From contig CASEAQ010000011.1 of the NCBI GenBank assembly GCA_949285735.1, positions 1 through 58,747 of the forward strand: DNA of 58,747 bases. The letters are read 5' to 3'. This DNA comes from an uncultured Bacteroidales bacterium. GTDB taxonomy: Bacteria > Bacteroidota > Bacteroidia > Bacteroidales > Muribaculaceae. Below, piece after piece: positions 1-9,241 of the stretch. Each line of letters opens with the position of its first letter. Within the stretch, counting starts at the first letter, position 1. The position numbers and the translations under genes were made by a program. Below the pieces are notes generated by a model, which worked only from the letters and a program-made list of their open reading frames with translations, was not told the DNA's origin and searched no databases.

Positions 1-1251
1 TCGTCGGGCAACGACAACCAATACATATCGACCTACGACGAACTGTATAACCCGCCGTTCGACTACACCCACTATGTTTACGACACCGACCAAAAGTTGA
101 TGGAACACACTTTCCAGCTCGACTGGACGCGCCCCATAAACGACAAGCACAAACTCGACTTCGGGGCGAAGTACATCTTCCGCCGCAACCATAGCGAAAC
201 CACCACTCAATACGACAACCAGCCCCCCCTGCTCAGCGACTTCATGCACCGCACCCACGTCGGGGCTGTGTATGGCGAATACTCGTTCACATCGGGGGCT
301 TGGATGGCTCGCGCCGGGGTGAGGTATGAGTTTTCGCGCATGACTGCCGACTACCGCAACAGCGACCGCGCCGGCATCGAAAAGAACCTCAACGACGTGG
401 TGCCTACCCTCAGCCTCGGTTACCGCTTCAACGACCAGCACAGCGTGAAAGCCAATTTCTCGACACGCATCAACCGCCCCGGGCTGGGCTACCTCGACCC
501 TGCCGAAAACAGGTCGATTGCCGAGGTGAGCTTCGGCAACCCTGCCCTCGTGAGCGCGCGCACCAACTCGGTTCAAGGCACCTACACCCTCATTCACCCC
601 AAGCTGACGCTCAACGCCACGCTCGGCCACTCGTTTAGCAACGACCAAATCACGCAATTCCGCTATGCAGCCGACGACGTTCGCTACAACACCTACGACA
701 ACATCGGCAAAACTCGCCAAACCTACCTCAACGTGTATGCCCAATGGATGCCAGCCAAAACGACAAGCATATCGTTCAACGGCAACCTTGCGCATGGCTC
801 ATACCAGAGCGACAACCTCGGCATAAAAAACAGCCGCTGGTCGTTCGGTTTCTATGCCCATGCCTCGCAGCAACTGCCTTGGAAGTTGCGATTCAGCGTC
901 TCGGGCGGACGCAACGATTGGGGCTTGAACGACCTCTACACCTACAACCACCCCACCTACTTCTACATGCTTGGCTTGCAACGCTCGTTCCTTAAAGACG
1001 ACCGCCTCACGCTGCAAGTGTTCGCAATGAACCCGTTCTCGTCGAGACGGCAGACGTTTGAGACAATCACCGCCCACGGCGACTACACGGGCTACCAAAA
1101 CAACCGTTATCTGCACCGAATGGTCCAAGTGTGCATCTCATTCAACTTCGGCTCGCTCAAAGCCTCAGTAAAGAAAACCCGCACCACCATCAACAACGAC
1201 GACGTAGTGGGCAGCGGCAACAACACACCCTCACAAACGAAAAATCAGTGA
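1..1251 (+). CDS. outer membrane beta-barrel protein, C-terminal part (TonB-receptor-like)
   Basis: The reading frame is open from the first base of the window, so only the last 416 residues are present and the true start lies upstream. The sequence is a run of alternating amphipathic strands typical of an outer-membrane barrel, rich in Tyr, Asn and Arg. The segment STRINRPGLGYLDP followed by FGNPALVSARTNS matches the 'SRRINRP...GNP.L.PE' signature of the outer-membrane beta-barrel family 3 (PF14905), which are TonB-dependent-receptor relatives, usually with an N-terminal carboxypeptidase-like domain and a plug. It should sit in the outer membrane; the ligand is unknown. The C-terminus carries a hydrophilic tail rich in Asn, Thr and Gln after the last strand (around FNFGSLKAS), which is unusual because such barrels often end in an aromatic residue. 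The stop codon is also the first unit of a heptamer repeat. Confidence 0.8.
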   Translation, partial: SSGNDNQYISTYDELYNPPFDYTHYVYDTDQKLMEHTFQLDWTRPINDKHKLDFGAKYIFRRNHSETTTQYDNQPPLLSDFMHRTHVGAVYGEYSFTSGAWMARAGVRYEFSRMTADYRNSDRAGIEKNLNDVVPTLSLGYRFNDQHSVKANFSTRINRPGLGYLDPAENRSIAEVSFGNPALVSARTNSVQGTYTLIHPKLTLNATLGHSFSNDQITQFRYAADDVRYNTYDNIGKTRQTYLNVYAQWMPAKTTSISFNGNLAHGSYQSDNLGIKNSRWSFGFYAHASQQLPWKLRFSVSGGRNDWGLNDLYTYNHPTYFYMLGLQRSFLKDDRLTLQVFAMNPFSSRRQTFETITAHGDYTGYQNNRYLHRMVQVCISFNFGSLKASVKKTRTTINNDDVVGSGNNTPSQTKNQ

Positions 1252-1276
1252 GTAGTAAGTATTGAGAAGTTAGTAG
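1249..1276 (+). repeat. heptamer repeat array at the stop codon
   Basis: Four 7-base units (TGAGTAG, TAAGTAT, TGAGAAG, TTAGTAG) begin exactly at the TGA stop of the barrel gene. Similar arrays in the same sense relative to their gene lie at 1635-1676, 7266-7307 and 28004-28038. A 7-base period shifts frame with every unit, so stops appear in all three frames. Confidence 0.7.
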
Positions 1277-1315
1277 TTTTTATTCAAAGAGGAATGAGGA
1301 ATTGCCCCTGTCACC

Positions 1316-1341
1316 GTAGAGACGCGATTCATCGCGTCTAA
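1316..1341. repeat. dispersed 26-bp palindromic element (GTAGAG family)
   Basis: The unit starts GTAGAGACGCGATTCATC and has a perfect inner palindrome (AGACGCGAT, TC, ATCGCGTCT). The identical 26-mer occurs at 57323-57348 and, inverted, at 57378-57403. A degenerate continuation (GGATTCATCGCACC) follows at about 1344, and a related but diverged palindrome (GTAGAGCCGTGGCGTGCC) lies at 1456-1480. The rest of the 1252-1678 gap shows no gene. Confidence 0.75.
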
Positions 1342-1634
1342 ATGGATTCATCGCACCTAAACAACGTCTATTCAAGCAATTATCAATTTTGCCGCCGTTG
1401 CACCTTCCCTCAAGGAACAGCAACGACGGCAATTTTTTACCCACTAGCCATAATCGTAGAGCCGTGGCGTGCCGCAGCTCGTTTACAGTCACAACGTAAA
1501 CGACAGCCACACAAATTGTATTGCAATTACGAACACACACCGACGGCAGCAACAAAAAAGGCTGCCCCACAATGGAACAGCCCAATATCAAATGAGAACA
1601 GAAAATTCCTAATTCCGCAAAGAAAAACTCCTCA

Positions 1635-1676
1635 CTGCTAACTTCTAACTTCTCACTACTAACTACTAACTGACTG
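1635..1676 (-). repeat. heptamer repeat array after the MFS stop codon
   Basis: Six 7-base units (CTGCTAA, CTTCTAA, CTTCTCA, CTACTAA, CTACTAA, CTGACTG on the + strand) end two bases from the stop codon of the transporter gene. Read in the sense of that gene the core unit is TTAGTAG, the same as after the barrel gene at 1249. Confidence 0.75.
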
Positions 1677-1678
1677 AA

Positions 1679-2971
1679 TTATTTCGTGCGGCTTCCTACC
1701 AACGCATAGAAGAGTTGATACAATGCACACACTACTACGAGCCAGAAACTAGTCACATAGTCAGAAACATTAACGATGGCACCTTGCACAACTGGCCAAA
1801 TGCCGCCACCTACCACCATTACCATAAAGATACCCGAAGCAACTTGGGTGTATTTGCCCAATCCGCTAACCGACAGGTTGAATATAGCACCCCACATTAC
1901 CGATGTGCCGAGTCCGCAAAGAATCAACATCAATATGCTGATAGGAACTTCGGTGCTGATAAATTCAAAACCATTGGCACCACTCGAAAATCCAGGAACC
2001 GAAACTATAATATCTTTAGGCAAGAAGATAGCGAGCAGCAGCAACACGGTTGCAAGCGAGGCAACTGCCGTAAGCATGGCACGGCTCGAAACCTTACCGC
2101 CAACAAGACCACCGATGAAACGGCCAACGAGCATCAGCAGCCAGTAAACACCAACGATGGCACCTGCTACCGACATCTGTACACCGAGCCCATTAAGTTC
2201 CGCACCTTTGGTAAGGTATTGCAGTGTGAAATTCGACACACCTATCTCGATACCCATGTACATGAAAATGGCAATTACGCCAAGGGTGAAATTCTTGTAC
2301 TTGAATGCGCCAGAGATGGCAATCTTCTCTTGTTTCTGGCCAAGTGTCGGCGATTCGGGAAGTTTCGAGAAATAAAGCACGATGAATGCCACGGCAAAAA
2401 TACCCATTGCAAGGTAGAACACCGGGTTGGCATCGGCAATGCTGGTAGCCTGGCTACCCATAAGCAAACCCACTACGGTAGGTGCGAGAGTTGCACCGAG
2501 CGAGTTGCAAGTACCACCGAATTGCACCAACTGGTTGCCCTGCTTGTCGTCACGACCAAGGCTGTTGAGCATAGGGTTAACAATAGTGTTGAGCATACAC
2601 ATTGCGAAGCCCGATATGAATGCGCCAATCACATAAACGATGATTGCAGCAGTGTCGTTGCTGGTGATGTAGCCCGACAAGTAAGAAATGAACACTCCCA
2701 CGAAGCCCACCGAAACAGCAAGCATCGACGAAATGCGGTAGCCACGCTTTTGCAGAATCATGCCGGCTGGCAAGCCCATGCACAAGTAAGCCAAGAAGTT
2801 GGCAAGCGTAGGCAACTGCGACATCACTGCATTGTTACCCGATTTTGCTTCAATCACACTACCCAGGGGGTTTTGGTAGCCCGTTACGAATGCAATCATG
2901 AAGAATAGCGCAAACATGATGGCTATTGGCAAAGCGTAATTAGGCCTTGAATTTGTTTGTACTTTTTCCAT
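1679..2971 (-). CDS. sugar:H+ symporter, MFS superfamily (FucP/GluP type)
   Basis: A 430-residue inner-membrane protein with about twelve hydrophobic segments. The N-terminal region (PIAIMFALFFMIAFVTGYQN, then a loop, then PTLANFLAYLCMGLPAGMIL and QKRGYR) follows the layout of the L-fucose and glucose/galactose proton symporters, including the conserved short cytoplasmic loop after helix 2. The family imports monosaccharides with protons; the exact sugar cannot be read from the sequence. It is transcribed alone. A weak -7 box on the minus strand (CAAATTTA at 3109-3116 on +) has no matching -33 box. The translation start is the first ATG after a long AT-rich leader. Confidence 0.85.
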   Translation of the reverse strand: MEKVQTNSRPNYALPIAIMFALFFMIAFVTGYQNPLGSVIEAKSGNNAVMSQLPTLANFLAYLCMGLPAGMILQKRGYRISSMLAVSVGFVGVFISYLSGYITSNDTAAIIVYVIGAFISGFAMCMLNTIVNPMLNSLGRDDKQGNQLVQFGGTCNSLGATLAPTVVGLLMGSQATSIADANPVFYLAMGIFAVAFIVLYFSKLPESPTLGQKQEKIAISGAFKYKNFTLGVIAIFMYMGIEIGVSNFTLQYLTKGAELNGLGVQMSVAGAIVGVYWLLMLVGRFIGGLVGGKVSSRAMLTAVASLATVLLLLAIFLPKDIIVSVPGFSSGANGFEFISTEVPISILMLILCGLGTSVMWGAIFNLSVSGLGKYTQVASGIFMVMVVGGGIWPVVQGAIVNVSDYVTSFWLVVVCALYQLFYALVGSRTK

Positions 2972-3117
2972 TTTATTGGTTTAGTTGGTTTATTATTAAT
3001 GATATATTTGTCAGCAAATTAACCTGATAAATATGTGTAGGTTGCTCAGAATTGGAAATTTTGTGTAAAAGTACATCAAATCAACTAAAAAAACGACATT
3101 TTCCCAAACAAATTTAA

Positions 3118-3294
3118 AACCACACCCCGAATTTTAACAGCAACGGGAGCAACCAATGCAAGGGCTACACCTACATGGACGGCGAAGTTATTGCCTCTCC
3201 CGACGACGAGCGCAACATTTGAGATAACTTGAAAATCGACGGGCACTCATCGGAAGAAGTGCTCAAACGCTCTTACGTTATCGGGCTTCACTAA
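3118..3294 (+). pseudogene. remnant of an unrecognised gene with in-frame TGA
   Basis: This frame reads as convincing protein, with NSNGSNQCKGYTYMDGEV and ASPDDERNI before a TGA at 3220-3222. It then continues in the same frame with DNLKIDGHSSEEVLKRSY and stops at 3292. There is no upstream start, since a stop lies at 3115. The amino-acid composition and codon choice resemble the real genes nearby, unlike the flanking AT-rich DNA. It looks like the 3' end of a decayed gene. I do not recognise the family. It lies between two minus-strand genes. Confidence 0.45.
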
Positions 3295-3326
3295 ACCACA
3301 CCAATTACACAAAAATAAAGGAGGAG

Positions 3327-3383
3327 GCATAATTGTAAATACGTTTATTTGTTGTAGAGCCGTGGCACGCCACGGCTCTACAA
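3327..3383. repeat. dispersed repeat ending in a 15-bp-arm palindrome
   Basis: The left part (3327-3358) is nearly identical to 30035-30066 (shared core TTTATTTGTTGTAGA). The right part, 3352-3383, is a palindrome with arms TTGTAGAGCCGTGGC and GCCACGGCTCTACAA around a 2-base centre. It lies 38 bases beyond the stop of the minus-strand gene at 3422 and could fold in its transcript, but there is no T-tract, so I do not call it a terminator. Confidence 0.7.
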
Positions 3384-3421
3384 ATATTATGACGCTCCTC
3401 CATTCCTCAACTATATATTTC

Positions 3422-4423
3422 TCAATCTATGCCACAATATTTCTTGATTTCTTTGGTGGTGCCGTGACGCTTGCCGCCGAGTTCGTTGAGCCACTTGTGC
3501 TTCTTGCTTGCACGCCACTTTCGAGCGTCGGCAAACTTCTCGGGCTCGGTGATGCGCGTAAACACCACGCGCTGTATGCGCGTGCGAGGACAAGTTGCCA
3601 AGCCGTAGCCCCCTTTCACGGGGTCGTCTGCATTGTTTGAGCTCCAATATATTACATCTCCATTCTCGGCATAGCCCATAAACACGGCAGTGTGGCTGTC
3701 TTCCTGCTCGTCGGCAACCTTACCGTTGTCGCCGATTATCGCTCCGCGGTCGCTCCCATCGGTATCGTTGCTGTTCCAGAATATCTTCATGAAATCGCCC
3801 TTGCGAGCCTGCCCCCACACAGGGTCGGCAATCCATTCCTCGTCGGTCAAGTAGCGTTCGTTTTTCTCCTCGCGATATTTCTCGGTCTTTGCTCCACGAT
3901 ACCCCATGAAGCTGAACCCCACACCGAGTTCCTTGGCTATGACAGCAATGCCGGGACCATTTGCCTTTGCCATGCCCCACAGCCCCTCGCCGTCAGCTTG
4001 ATTGTAGCCCTGATTGTTGACAATGTCGGTCACTCCACAAAAAGGCTTGAAGCAGAACCATGCGAGATTGGGCACTTCGTGTTCGGCATTCCACCTATCC
4101 CAGAGCTGTATCGCCTTGAGCATCACAAGGTAGGTAGCCATCACGTCAAACGACGGCTGCGACTTCGACAGGTCGAGCCGTGCTTCGGCATCGGTGGGCA
4201 GCATTCCGAATGTCTCGTTCATCGCCCTCCATGCTATGCGCTTGAACTGGGCGTTGGAATTGCGCCCCGTGTAGTAGCCTCCCCCCTCGGGGAACGAGTC
4301 GATTGCGGCAACCATCGCATTTTGCCACTCGGCATCCACACGGTCATATTTGTCGTCGGCTGCGACATTCGTTGTTGCCATAATCATTAAAGCCGATATT
4401 AAGCATAATACTTTTATCTTCAT
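3422..4423 (-). CDS. secreted protein, possible papain-like/NlpC-type fold, function unknown
   Basis: A 333-residue protein with a clear signal peptide ([18 protein letters not shown], cleavage near VAADD). The middle and C-terminal parts contain GDFMKIFWN and, about 40 residues later, SHTAVFMGY followed by DVIYWSSN. This Gly-Asp then His arrangement resembles the central strands of CHAP/NlpC-P60 amidases and related peptidoglycan enzymes. I cannot find a convincing catalytic Cys in an N-terminal helix, so activity is uncertain. Its ATG overlaps the stop of the upstream sensor kinase (ATGA at 4420-4423), so the two are translationally coupled and probably act together in the periplasm. Neighbouring genes give no further clue. 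Confidence 0.55.
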   Translation of the reverse strand: MKIKVLCLISALMIMATTNVAADDKYDRVDAEWQNAMVAAIDSFPEGGGYYTGRNSNAQFKRIAWRAMNETFGMLPTDAEARLDLSKSQPSFDVMATYLVMLKAIQLWDRWNAEHEVPNLAWFCFKPFCGVTDIVNNQGYNQADGEGLWGMAKANGPGIAVIAKELGVGFSFMGYRGAKTEKYREEKNERYLTDEEWIADPVWGQARKGDFMKIFWNSNDTDGSDRGAIIGDNGKVADEQEDSHTAVFMGYAENGDVIYWSSNNADDPVKGGYGLATCPRTRIQRVVFTRITEPEKFADARKWRASKKHKWLNELGGKRHGTTKEIKKYCGID

Positions 4424-7059
4424 TTCTTTTTATCGTTTTTTACAGGCAGGGTAAACCAGAACTTGCTACCCTTGCCCTCTTCAGATTCAACTCCCATCTT
4501 GCCCCCGAGTATCCTCACAATGTTTGAACTGATAGGCAACCCGAGGCCTGTTCCTTGTGCAAAGCTATTAAGTTTTACGAATCTGTCAAAAATATTTGCT
4601 ATTTTATCGGCTGGAATTCCGCAACCCGAGTCCTTGACATAGAAATAAACCTCGCTGCCACGCAATTCATAGCCAAACACTATCGCCCCCTCGGCGGTAA
4701 ACTTCATGGCATTGGTGAGCAGGTTGATTATCACCTGCGACAGGCGGTTGCGATCGGTCACCAACACACATTTTTCGGCTCCCGGGCGCAACTCAAATGC
4801 CACACCCTCCTGCACACGCAACTCCATAGTGCGGTAGATGCCATTCATCACCTCGTTGATGTCAACCTCCGAATAGTTGAACTCGAGCGTGCCAGATTCT
4901 ATCTTCGAGAAGTCGAGAATGTCGCTAATCAGTTGCAGCAGCAACTTGCTGTTGGTGTCGATTATCTGTGCATACTCGGTGCGCTCCTCCTCGTCCTCGG
5001 CTTCAAGCAATATCGACGAGAAGCCCACTATCGCATTGAGCGGCGTGCGTATCTCGTGGCTCATGTTGGCAAGGAATGCCGACTTCAGCTTGTCGGATTG
5101 CTCAGCCTTGTTCTTTGCAGCAATCAGTTCCTCCTCGTTGCGCTTGCGCTGCGTTATTACGAGCAACGACCCGATAACCATCGGCGGCTTGCCGTCGGCA
5201 CTCTGCATGAGCATCGCACGAGCCTCAAACCATTCCACATTGCCATCGTCGGTCATCACCTTGAAGTCGATTCTCACCGAGTCGGTCTCGCCCAACAGCA
5301 ACCTGCGGTAGCACTGGCTCACGCGCTCGCGGTCGTCAATGTACACTTTCTGCAAAAAGTCATCAACGTCCATCACCTCCGACTTTCCACCGGGCAATTG
5401 CGCTCCAAATTCCACTTTGCGCGAAAGCATATCTATATGGTATGGGATGATTTGCGCCACCGACATTGCCATTTCGAGCTTCCTGTTTGCCTTCCGCAAC
5501 GAATCCTCCACATTGTGCAACTTTGTCGTGTCAACACCGAACACATCTATCACATTCTTCTCTGCCGACTGGCGCATGATGATGTCGTAATAGTGTTGTG
5601 TGCCTTTCAAGTGGAAGGAAAACGATGCCAGACGCGTGTGCCCGTTCACAACCTTGTCGGCATAGGGCAGTACGGCATCAACGGCTTCGGGCGGCAATTT
5701 GTCGCCTTTGCTGCAACCGTCTCCATTGACGTTGGTAAACACCTCACGGAATTTCTCATTGGTGTGTATGCACTCCATGTCATAGGCCTTGCCCGCCCCG
5801 TCACGCAACACCTGCTCCTGCGCATAAAACACTGGCATATTATCGAGGATGACGTTATGCTTCTTCAGCATAGCAATCCTGCGCATACGTGTTCGGTACA
5901 GCAATGACAATGCGACGAATGCCGCAACGACTATCACAGCTATTGACACTATCTGCCAGCGGTATTGTTCCCACAATGTGGGCGGCTTGTTGATGAAAAT
6001 CGCATCGTCGGGGCACAACGCCTCATCCACGCCGCGCGTCTTCATGTTGATGTAATTGATGAGCGTATATGACTTCTCAATCGTTTGCGGCGGGATGTCT
6101 CGCGGAGCCTTGCCGCCGGCTATCGAGCGAATCAACTCGCTTAGGCGGCAACGCATCTCGTCGCGCGAATAGAAGTGCCCACCCACAAAACCACCGGCAA
6201 TCATATACGACTCACGCAAGGTGTAAATGGGCTTCGATGCCGACATTATCTGCCGATATTCGCCCGAAATGAGCATTGGCATTCCAAGCAAGTTGTCGCG
6301 CTTGTACATCCACGACGAGAACAACAGCCCCACACGAGGATCGTTCTCGACAAGATATTGCTGCAATTGTGACCCGACTTTGAATTGCGGCATCAGGCGC
6401 ACATACTTTATGTCGGGGTAAGTCTTTTCAACATACGGCTTTATATAATGCTCAAAATAGCGATTAAAATAGAGCATGTCGGCGGCAAACACCAGCGTCT
6501 CCATCTCGGGCTGCATCTGCACCATCAGGTCGATTGTCTCTTTGTAGTAGTAAGGAAACAAGACATACGTCATGTTGTAATTCTTGGTAAACTTCGACAA
6601 CGGCACCACGTCATCCTCTTGCGGCAACTCTGCACAACCCGTGTAATAGAAGCGGCGAGGCAGCATGAAGCCCATCTCGGCACACAACACTATCGGCACA
6701 TCGCCCCATTCCTGCCTCACACGGTCGCGCATAGTAAATGCCATGTTACCTATCATCACCACATAATCGGGTGTGATAGTCTCATACCGCTTGAACAGCG
6801 CATCGACCGACGTATTGTAAAGCGAGTCGTTGGTGATAAAAGCCGCATTCACATGCACGATATAGGCACTCACGTTGTGCAACCGAGACACCTCCTCTAC
6901 CATTGGCACAATCACCCCATTACTCCACTCGGCATTCTCACTATAAGTGTTTATTATCAACAGGTTATACATCTCTTTTCGAGCCATACCCGATGCCGTA
7001 AACGCCGATAACAGACTTAACATTACAACCGGCAACATATAACGCAAGCACCTTTGCAT
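4420..7059 (-). CDS. hybrid-type sensor histidine kinase with periplasmic binding-protein-like input domain
   Basis: An 879-residue protein. A signal/anchor sequence is followed by a large periplasmic region (about residues 30-365) that starts [16 protein letters not shown] and resembles the ABC substrate-binding-protein-like sensor family (PF04392 type). A transmembrane helix follows (about 368-393, [18 protein letters not shown]). Next come a long PAS-like cytoplasmic region, a HisKA domain with the phospho-acceptor His near residue 667 ([15 protein letters not shown]), and an HATPase domain with [24 protein letters not shown] and GTGLGLPI. It has no receiver or DNA-binding domain and no response-regulator gene is nearby, so its partner is elsewhere. 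It is the first gene of a two-gene operon with the secreted protein at 3422. The ligand is unknown. Confidence 0.88.
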   Translation of the reverse strand: MQRCLRYMLPVVMLSLLSAFTASGMARKEMYNLLIINTYSENAEWSNGVIVPMVEEVSRLHNVSAYIVHVNAAFITNDSLYNTSVDALFKRYETITPDYVVMIGNMAFTMRDRVRQEWGDVPIVLCAEMGFMLPRRFYYTGCAELPQEDDVVPLSKFTKNYNMTYVLFPYYYKETIDLMVQMQPEMETLVFAADMLYFNRYFEHYIKPYVEKTYPDIKYVRLMPQFKVGSQLQQYLVENDPRVGLLFSSWMYKRDNLLGMPMLISGEYRQIMSASKPIYTLRESYMIAGGFVGGHFYSRDEMRCRLSELIRSIAGGKAPRDIPPQTIEKSYTLINYINMKTRGVDEALCPDDAIFINKPPTLWEQYRWQIVSIAVIVVAAFVALSLLYRTRMRRIAMLKKHNVILDNMPVFYAQEQVLRDGAGKAYDMECIHTNEKFREVFTNVNGDGCSKGDKLPPEAVDAVLPYADKVVNGHTRLASFSFHLKGTQHYYDIIMRQSAEKNVIDVFGVDTTKLHNVEDSLRKANRKLEMAMSVAQIIPYHIDMLSRKVEFGAQLPGGKSEVMDVDDFLQKVYIDDRERVSQCYRRLLLGETDSVRIDFKVMTDDGNVEWFEARAMLMQSADGKPPMVIGSLLVITQRKRNEEELIAAKNKAEQSDKLKSAFLANMSHEIRTPLNAIVGFSSILLEAEDEEERTEYAQIIDTNSKLLLQLISDILDFSKIESGTLEFNYSEVDINEVMNGIYRTMELRVQEGVAFELRPGAEKCVLVTDRNRLSQVIINLLTNAMKFTAEGAIVFGYELRGSEVYFYVKDSGCGIPADKIANIFDRFVKLNSFAQGTGLGLPISSNIVRILGGKMGVESEEGKGSKFWFTLPVKNDKKK

Positions 7060-7107
7060 AACTTAAATTAAATTAGTTCTAAGGAAATAGTCAGAATATC
7101 ATATATG

Positions 7108-7138
7108 CAAATATACTAAATTCAAATAGTTCCACAAA
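7108..7138 (-). promoter_or_regulatory. Bacteroidetes-type promoter of the sensor kinase gene
   Basis: On the minus strand a -33 box TTTG (7135-7138), exactly 19 bases, then a -7 box TATATTTG (7108-7115). This matches the established Bacteroidetes consensus TTTG, 19-21, TAnnTTTG. The start codon lies about 40 bases downstream. Confidence 0.75.
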
Positions 7139-7265
7139 ACAAAAAGCAAAAGCCTTTCCTCCCACCCATTTAAATTGCAATGACAGTGCGTTACCGAATA
7201 CAGCGACACAGAGGGCAGCGAAGCCGTCCCGTATTTTTTAGCGGACAGTAATAATTGAATATCAA

Positions 7266-7307
7266 CTGCTAACTAAATTCCTAATTCCTCACTCCTAATT
7301 CCTAATT
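7266..7307 (-). repeat. heptamer repeat array spanning the stop of the S41 protease gene
   Basis: Six 7-base units on + (CTGCTAA, CTAAATT, CCTAATT, CCTCACT, CCTAATT, CCTAATT). The TAG stop of the protease gene (7302-7304) lies inside the last unit. To its left, at 7213-7230, is GGGCAGCGAAGCCGTCCC, a fragment resembling the head of the dispersed element at 27831 and 38188. Confidence 0.7.
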
Positions 7308-8345
7308 AATCGAATTTCCCATTTCTCCTATCACCCTAAACGCCGTTTCAAGGATAGTATCGTGCCCCGAAGCCATATCGGTCGAATCCATGTCAACCTT
7401 GCACTCATCCGACGGCGCAACTCCAAACTCCGTCTCGTTGCCCCCTGGGTCGAGGATTGAGCAAGCAGAAAAACGCACGTTCCACCCGTTGGGCAATTCC
7501 GAAGTAAAAGGCATTCCACTCCCGCCGCCAGTGGTGTCGCCCACGATGCGCACGTTAGGCAACGTCTTCATTATCGAAACAAAATTATTTGTCGCGCTGA
7601 ACGACGATCTGTTGGTCAACACAACCACCGGCTTCAAAAACTTGATGCGCGTGTCGTCGGCTGGGTCGAAATAATAGGCATACGGCTCCGAAAACTCATC
7701 ATGCCCCGGACCCGTCTTGTGCGAGATATACCCCGCATGAATGCGTTCGGTGATGAAACGCCCCACCAGCTTCTCGACATTGGTGAGGTAGCCACCGCCA
7801 TTGTTGCGCACGTCTATCACCAGCCCGTCGCAAGCGGCAAGGTATGCCAAGATATTGTCCAAGTTGCCATCGCCTATGCCCGAACTGAAATCCCCGTAGT
7901 GCATATAGCCGATGTTGTTGCTCAATATCTGGTATTTGATGCCCGAGGCTTGGCGGTAGTTGAAATTCAAGTAATACTCGTCGATGATGCGCTCGTCGTA
8001 GTTCACTGGATATTGCTCCCATATCCAATATCGCGACACATCCCACGACGAAATCAGGTTGGTATGCCCGTCCTTCAGCTCCTTCAACATCTGGGCACAC
8101 ACGTCAAACAGCTCTTCGTTGGTCATTCCGGGCAGCACCTGCGCGCGGTATCGCTGCCCCACCTCGTTCCAATCAATATCCTTGTAGTCGAAGAAGCAAT
8201 AATGCTCGTCGATGATAGTCCACAAGGCATCGAAATTTCCGTATGGGTCGTTTGAAAACTCTTCATACTCGTGGCACGACACAAGAAACATCGACAGTGC
8301 CGCCGCCACCATGCCAAGAAGACTTATTTTGAAACACGCTTTCAT
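7302..8345 (-). CDS. S41-family peptidase, lipoprotein (C-terminal-processing/tricorn-like)
   Basis: A 347-residue protein starting MKACFKISLLGMVAAALSMF with a lipobox LVSC, hence a lipoprotein. An upstream in-frame GTG/ATG extension (to 8423) would bury the signal peptide and overlaps the gene before it, so I prefer this start. The S41 core is visible: GLVIDVRNNGGGYLTNVEKL, then PVVVLTNRSSFSATNNF carrying the probable catalytic Ser, then IVGDTTGGGSG and a Pro/Gly-rich end that matches the tail of this family. The N-terminal helical part (FDALWTIIDEHYCFF) is the usual cap. No PDZ domain is obvious. It lies 11 bases after the DUF3316 gene and is the last gene of the parC operon. Confidence 0.85.
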   Translation of the reverse strand: MKACFKISLLGMVAAALSMFLVSCHEYEEFSNDPYGNFDALWTIIDEHYCFFDYKDIDWNEVGQRYRAQVLPGMTNEELFDVCAQMLKELKDGHTNLISSWDVSRYWIWEQYPVNYDERIIDEYYLNFNYRQASGIKYQILSNNIGYMHYGDFSSGIGDGNLDNILAYLAACDGLVIDVRNNGGGYLTNVEKLVGRFITERIHAGYISHKTGPGHDEFSEPYAYYFDPADDTRIKFLKPVVVLTNRSSFSATNNFVSIMKTLPNVRIVGDTTGGGSGMPFTSELPNGWNVRFSACSILDPGGNETEFGVAPSDECKVDMDSTDMASGHDTILETAFRVIGEMGNSIN

Positions 8346-8356
8346 AGTTCCTGCAA

Positions 8357-9241
8357 TTAATAAAGTGCCGAGATGATGCGGGCTCGCTCCACATCTCCCT
8401 TGCCCGAACGCAACGACATCCATTCTCCACTCACTCCTATCACGGCACTGTGGGTGAAGAAATGGTAATTGAGATTGTTCACATAGCTGGTCTCGATTTG
8501 CCCTCGGTAGCCAAGGCGCAACGACGTGCCGCCAAAGTGCAGGTCAACCGTAAACAGGTTGCGCATATCGAAGCGGTTGCCCCACCAGCCGCAATGCACG
8601 ATTCCACTACGGTCACCAAGGTAAATCTCATAAAACGATTGTCCATACTCGGGCGAGAAGAACGCACCGATGAACGGCAACGTCGCCTCATAGCGGAACG
8701 TGACGGGCAACTTGCCCACACGCATATTGTATGCCGCCATCGCCTGCAAGTTGACGCTCCAATGTATCTTTGCCGACACGGGATTGTTTGAATTGTTGGC
8801 ATTGTATATCACACCGCCACGCAGGCGGGTGCTGCCTCCAGCCATCAGTTGCAGCCCTGGCACACACGTCAATCGCCAACGGTACATCATGCCCCACTGG
8901 TATTCAATCATGAGCGAGTGCATCGTGTGGTTTCGGGGAATGTTTTTCACCTTCTGGTATTCCACCCCCATGTCCATCTGCGACACCCACCGCTCGGGGC
9001 TGAACTTCATGGCTTGCATTCTTTCGTAGCCAAGCCTCATGCCCATGCCAGTGTATTTGATTGGTGTGAGGTAAGTGTCGAGAATTTGCGCACCACCCAT
9101 GTCGAACGTGAATGCCGAGTTCACTGGCCGCACGACCCTCTCGGCGACAGCGATAGAGTCGGCAACCGCCACAACGGGCTCCAACATCGCCACGATGGCA
9201 AATATCCCTGCCAGCAACCACCTACGCATCGTCTCCATCAT
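8357..9241 (-). CDS. DUF3316-type outer-membrane barrel protein
   Basis: A 294-residue protein with a signal peptide (MRRWLLAGIFAIVAMLEPVVA). It then has alternating strands with many Met, Tyr and Trp (GMGMRLGYERMQAM, MIEYQWGMMYRW) and a final aromatic C-terminal Tyr, as in outer-membrane barrels. The pattern and size match DUF3316, a Bacteroidetes family of unknown function. It overlaps the end of parC by 20 bases and is followed within 11 bases by the S41 protease, so all three are probably co-transcribed. A start four codons later (9229) is equally possible. Confidence 0.7.
   Translation of the reverse strand: MMETMRRWLLAGIFAIVAMLEPVVAVADSIAVAERVVRPVNSAFTFDMGGAQILDTYLTPIKYTGMGMRLGYERMQAMKFSPERWVSQMDMGVEYQKVKNIPRNHTMHSLMIEYQWGMMYRWRLTCVPGLQLMAGGSTRLRGGVIYNANNSNNPVSAKIHWSVNLQAMAAYNMRVGKLPVTFRYEATLPFIGAFFSPEYGQSFYEIYLGDRSGIVHCGWWGNRFDMRNLFTVDLHFGGTSLRLGYRGQIETSYVNNLNYHFFTHSAVIGVSGEWMSLRSGKGDVERARIISALY

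Noticed and set aside
1715-2908. Long open frame antisense to the MFS transporter
   Set aside because: It mirrors the codon pattern of the real gene, is full of His, Arg and Asn runs and matches no family; the same holds for long antisense frames over ftcD, hutU, the macroglobulin gene and pepD.
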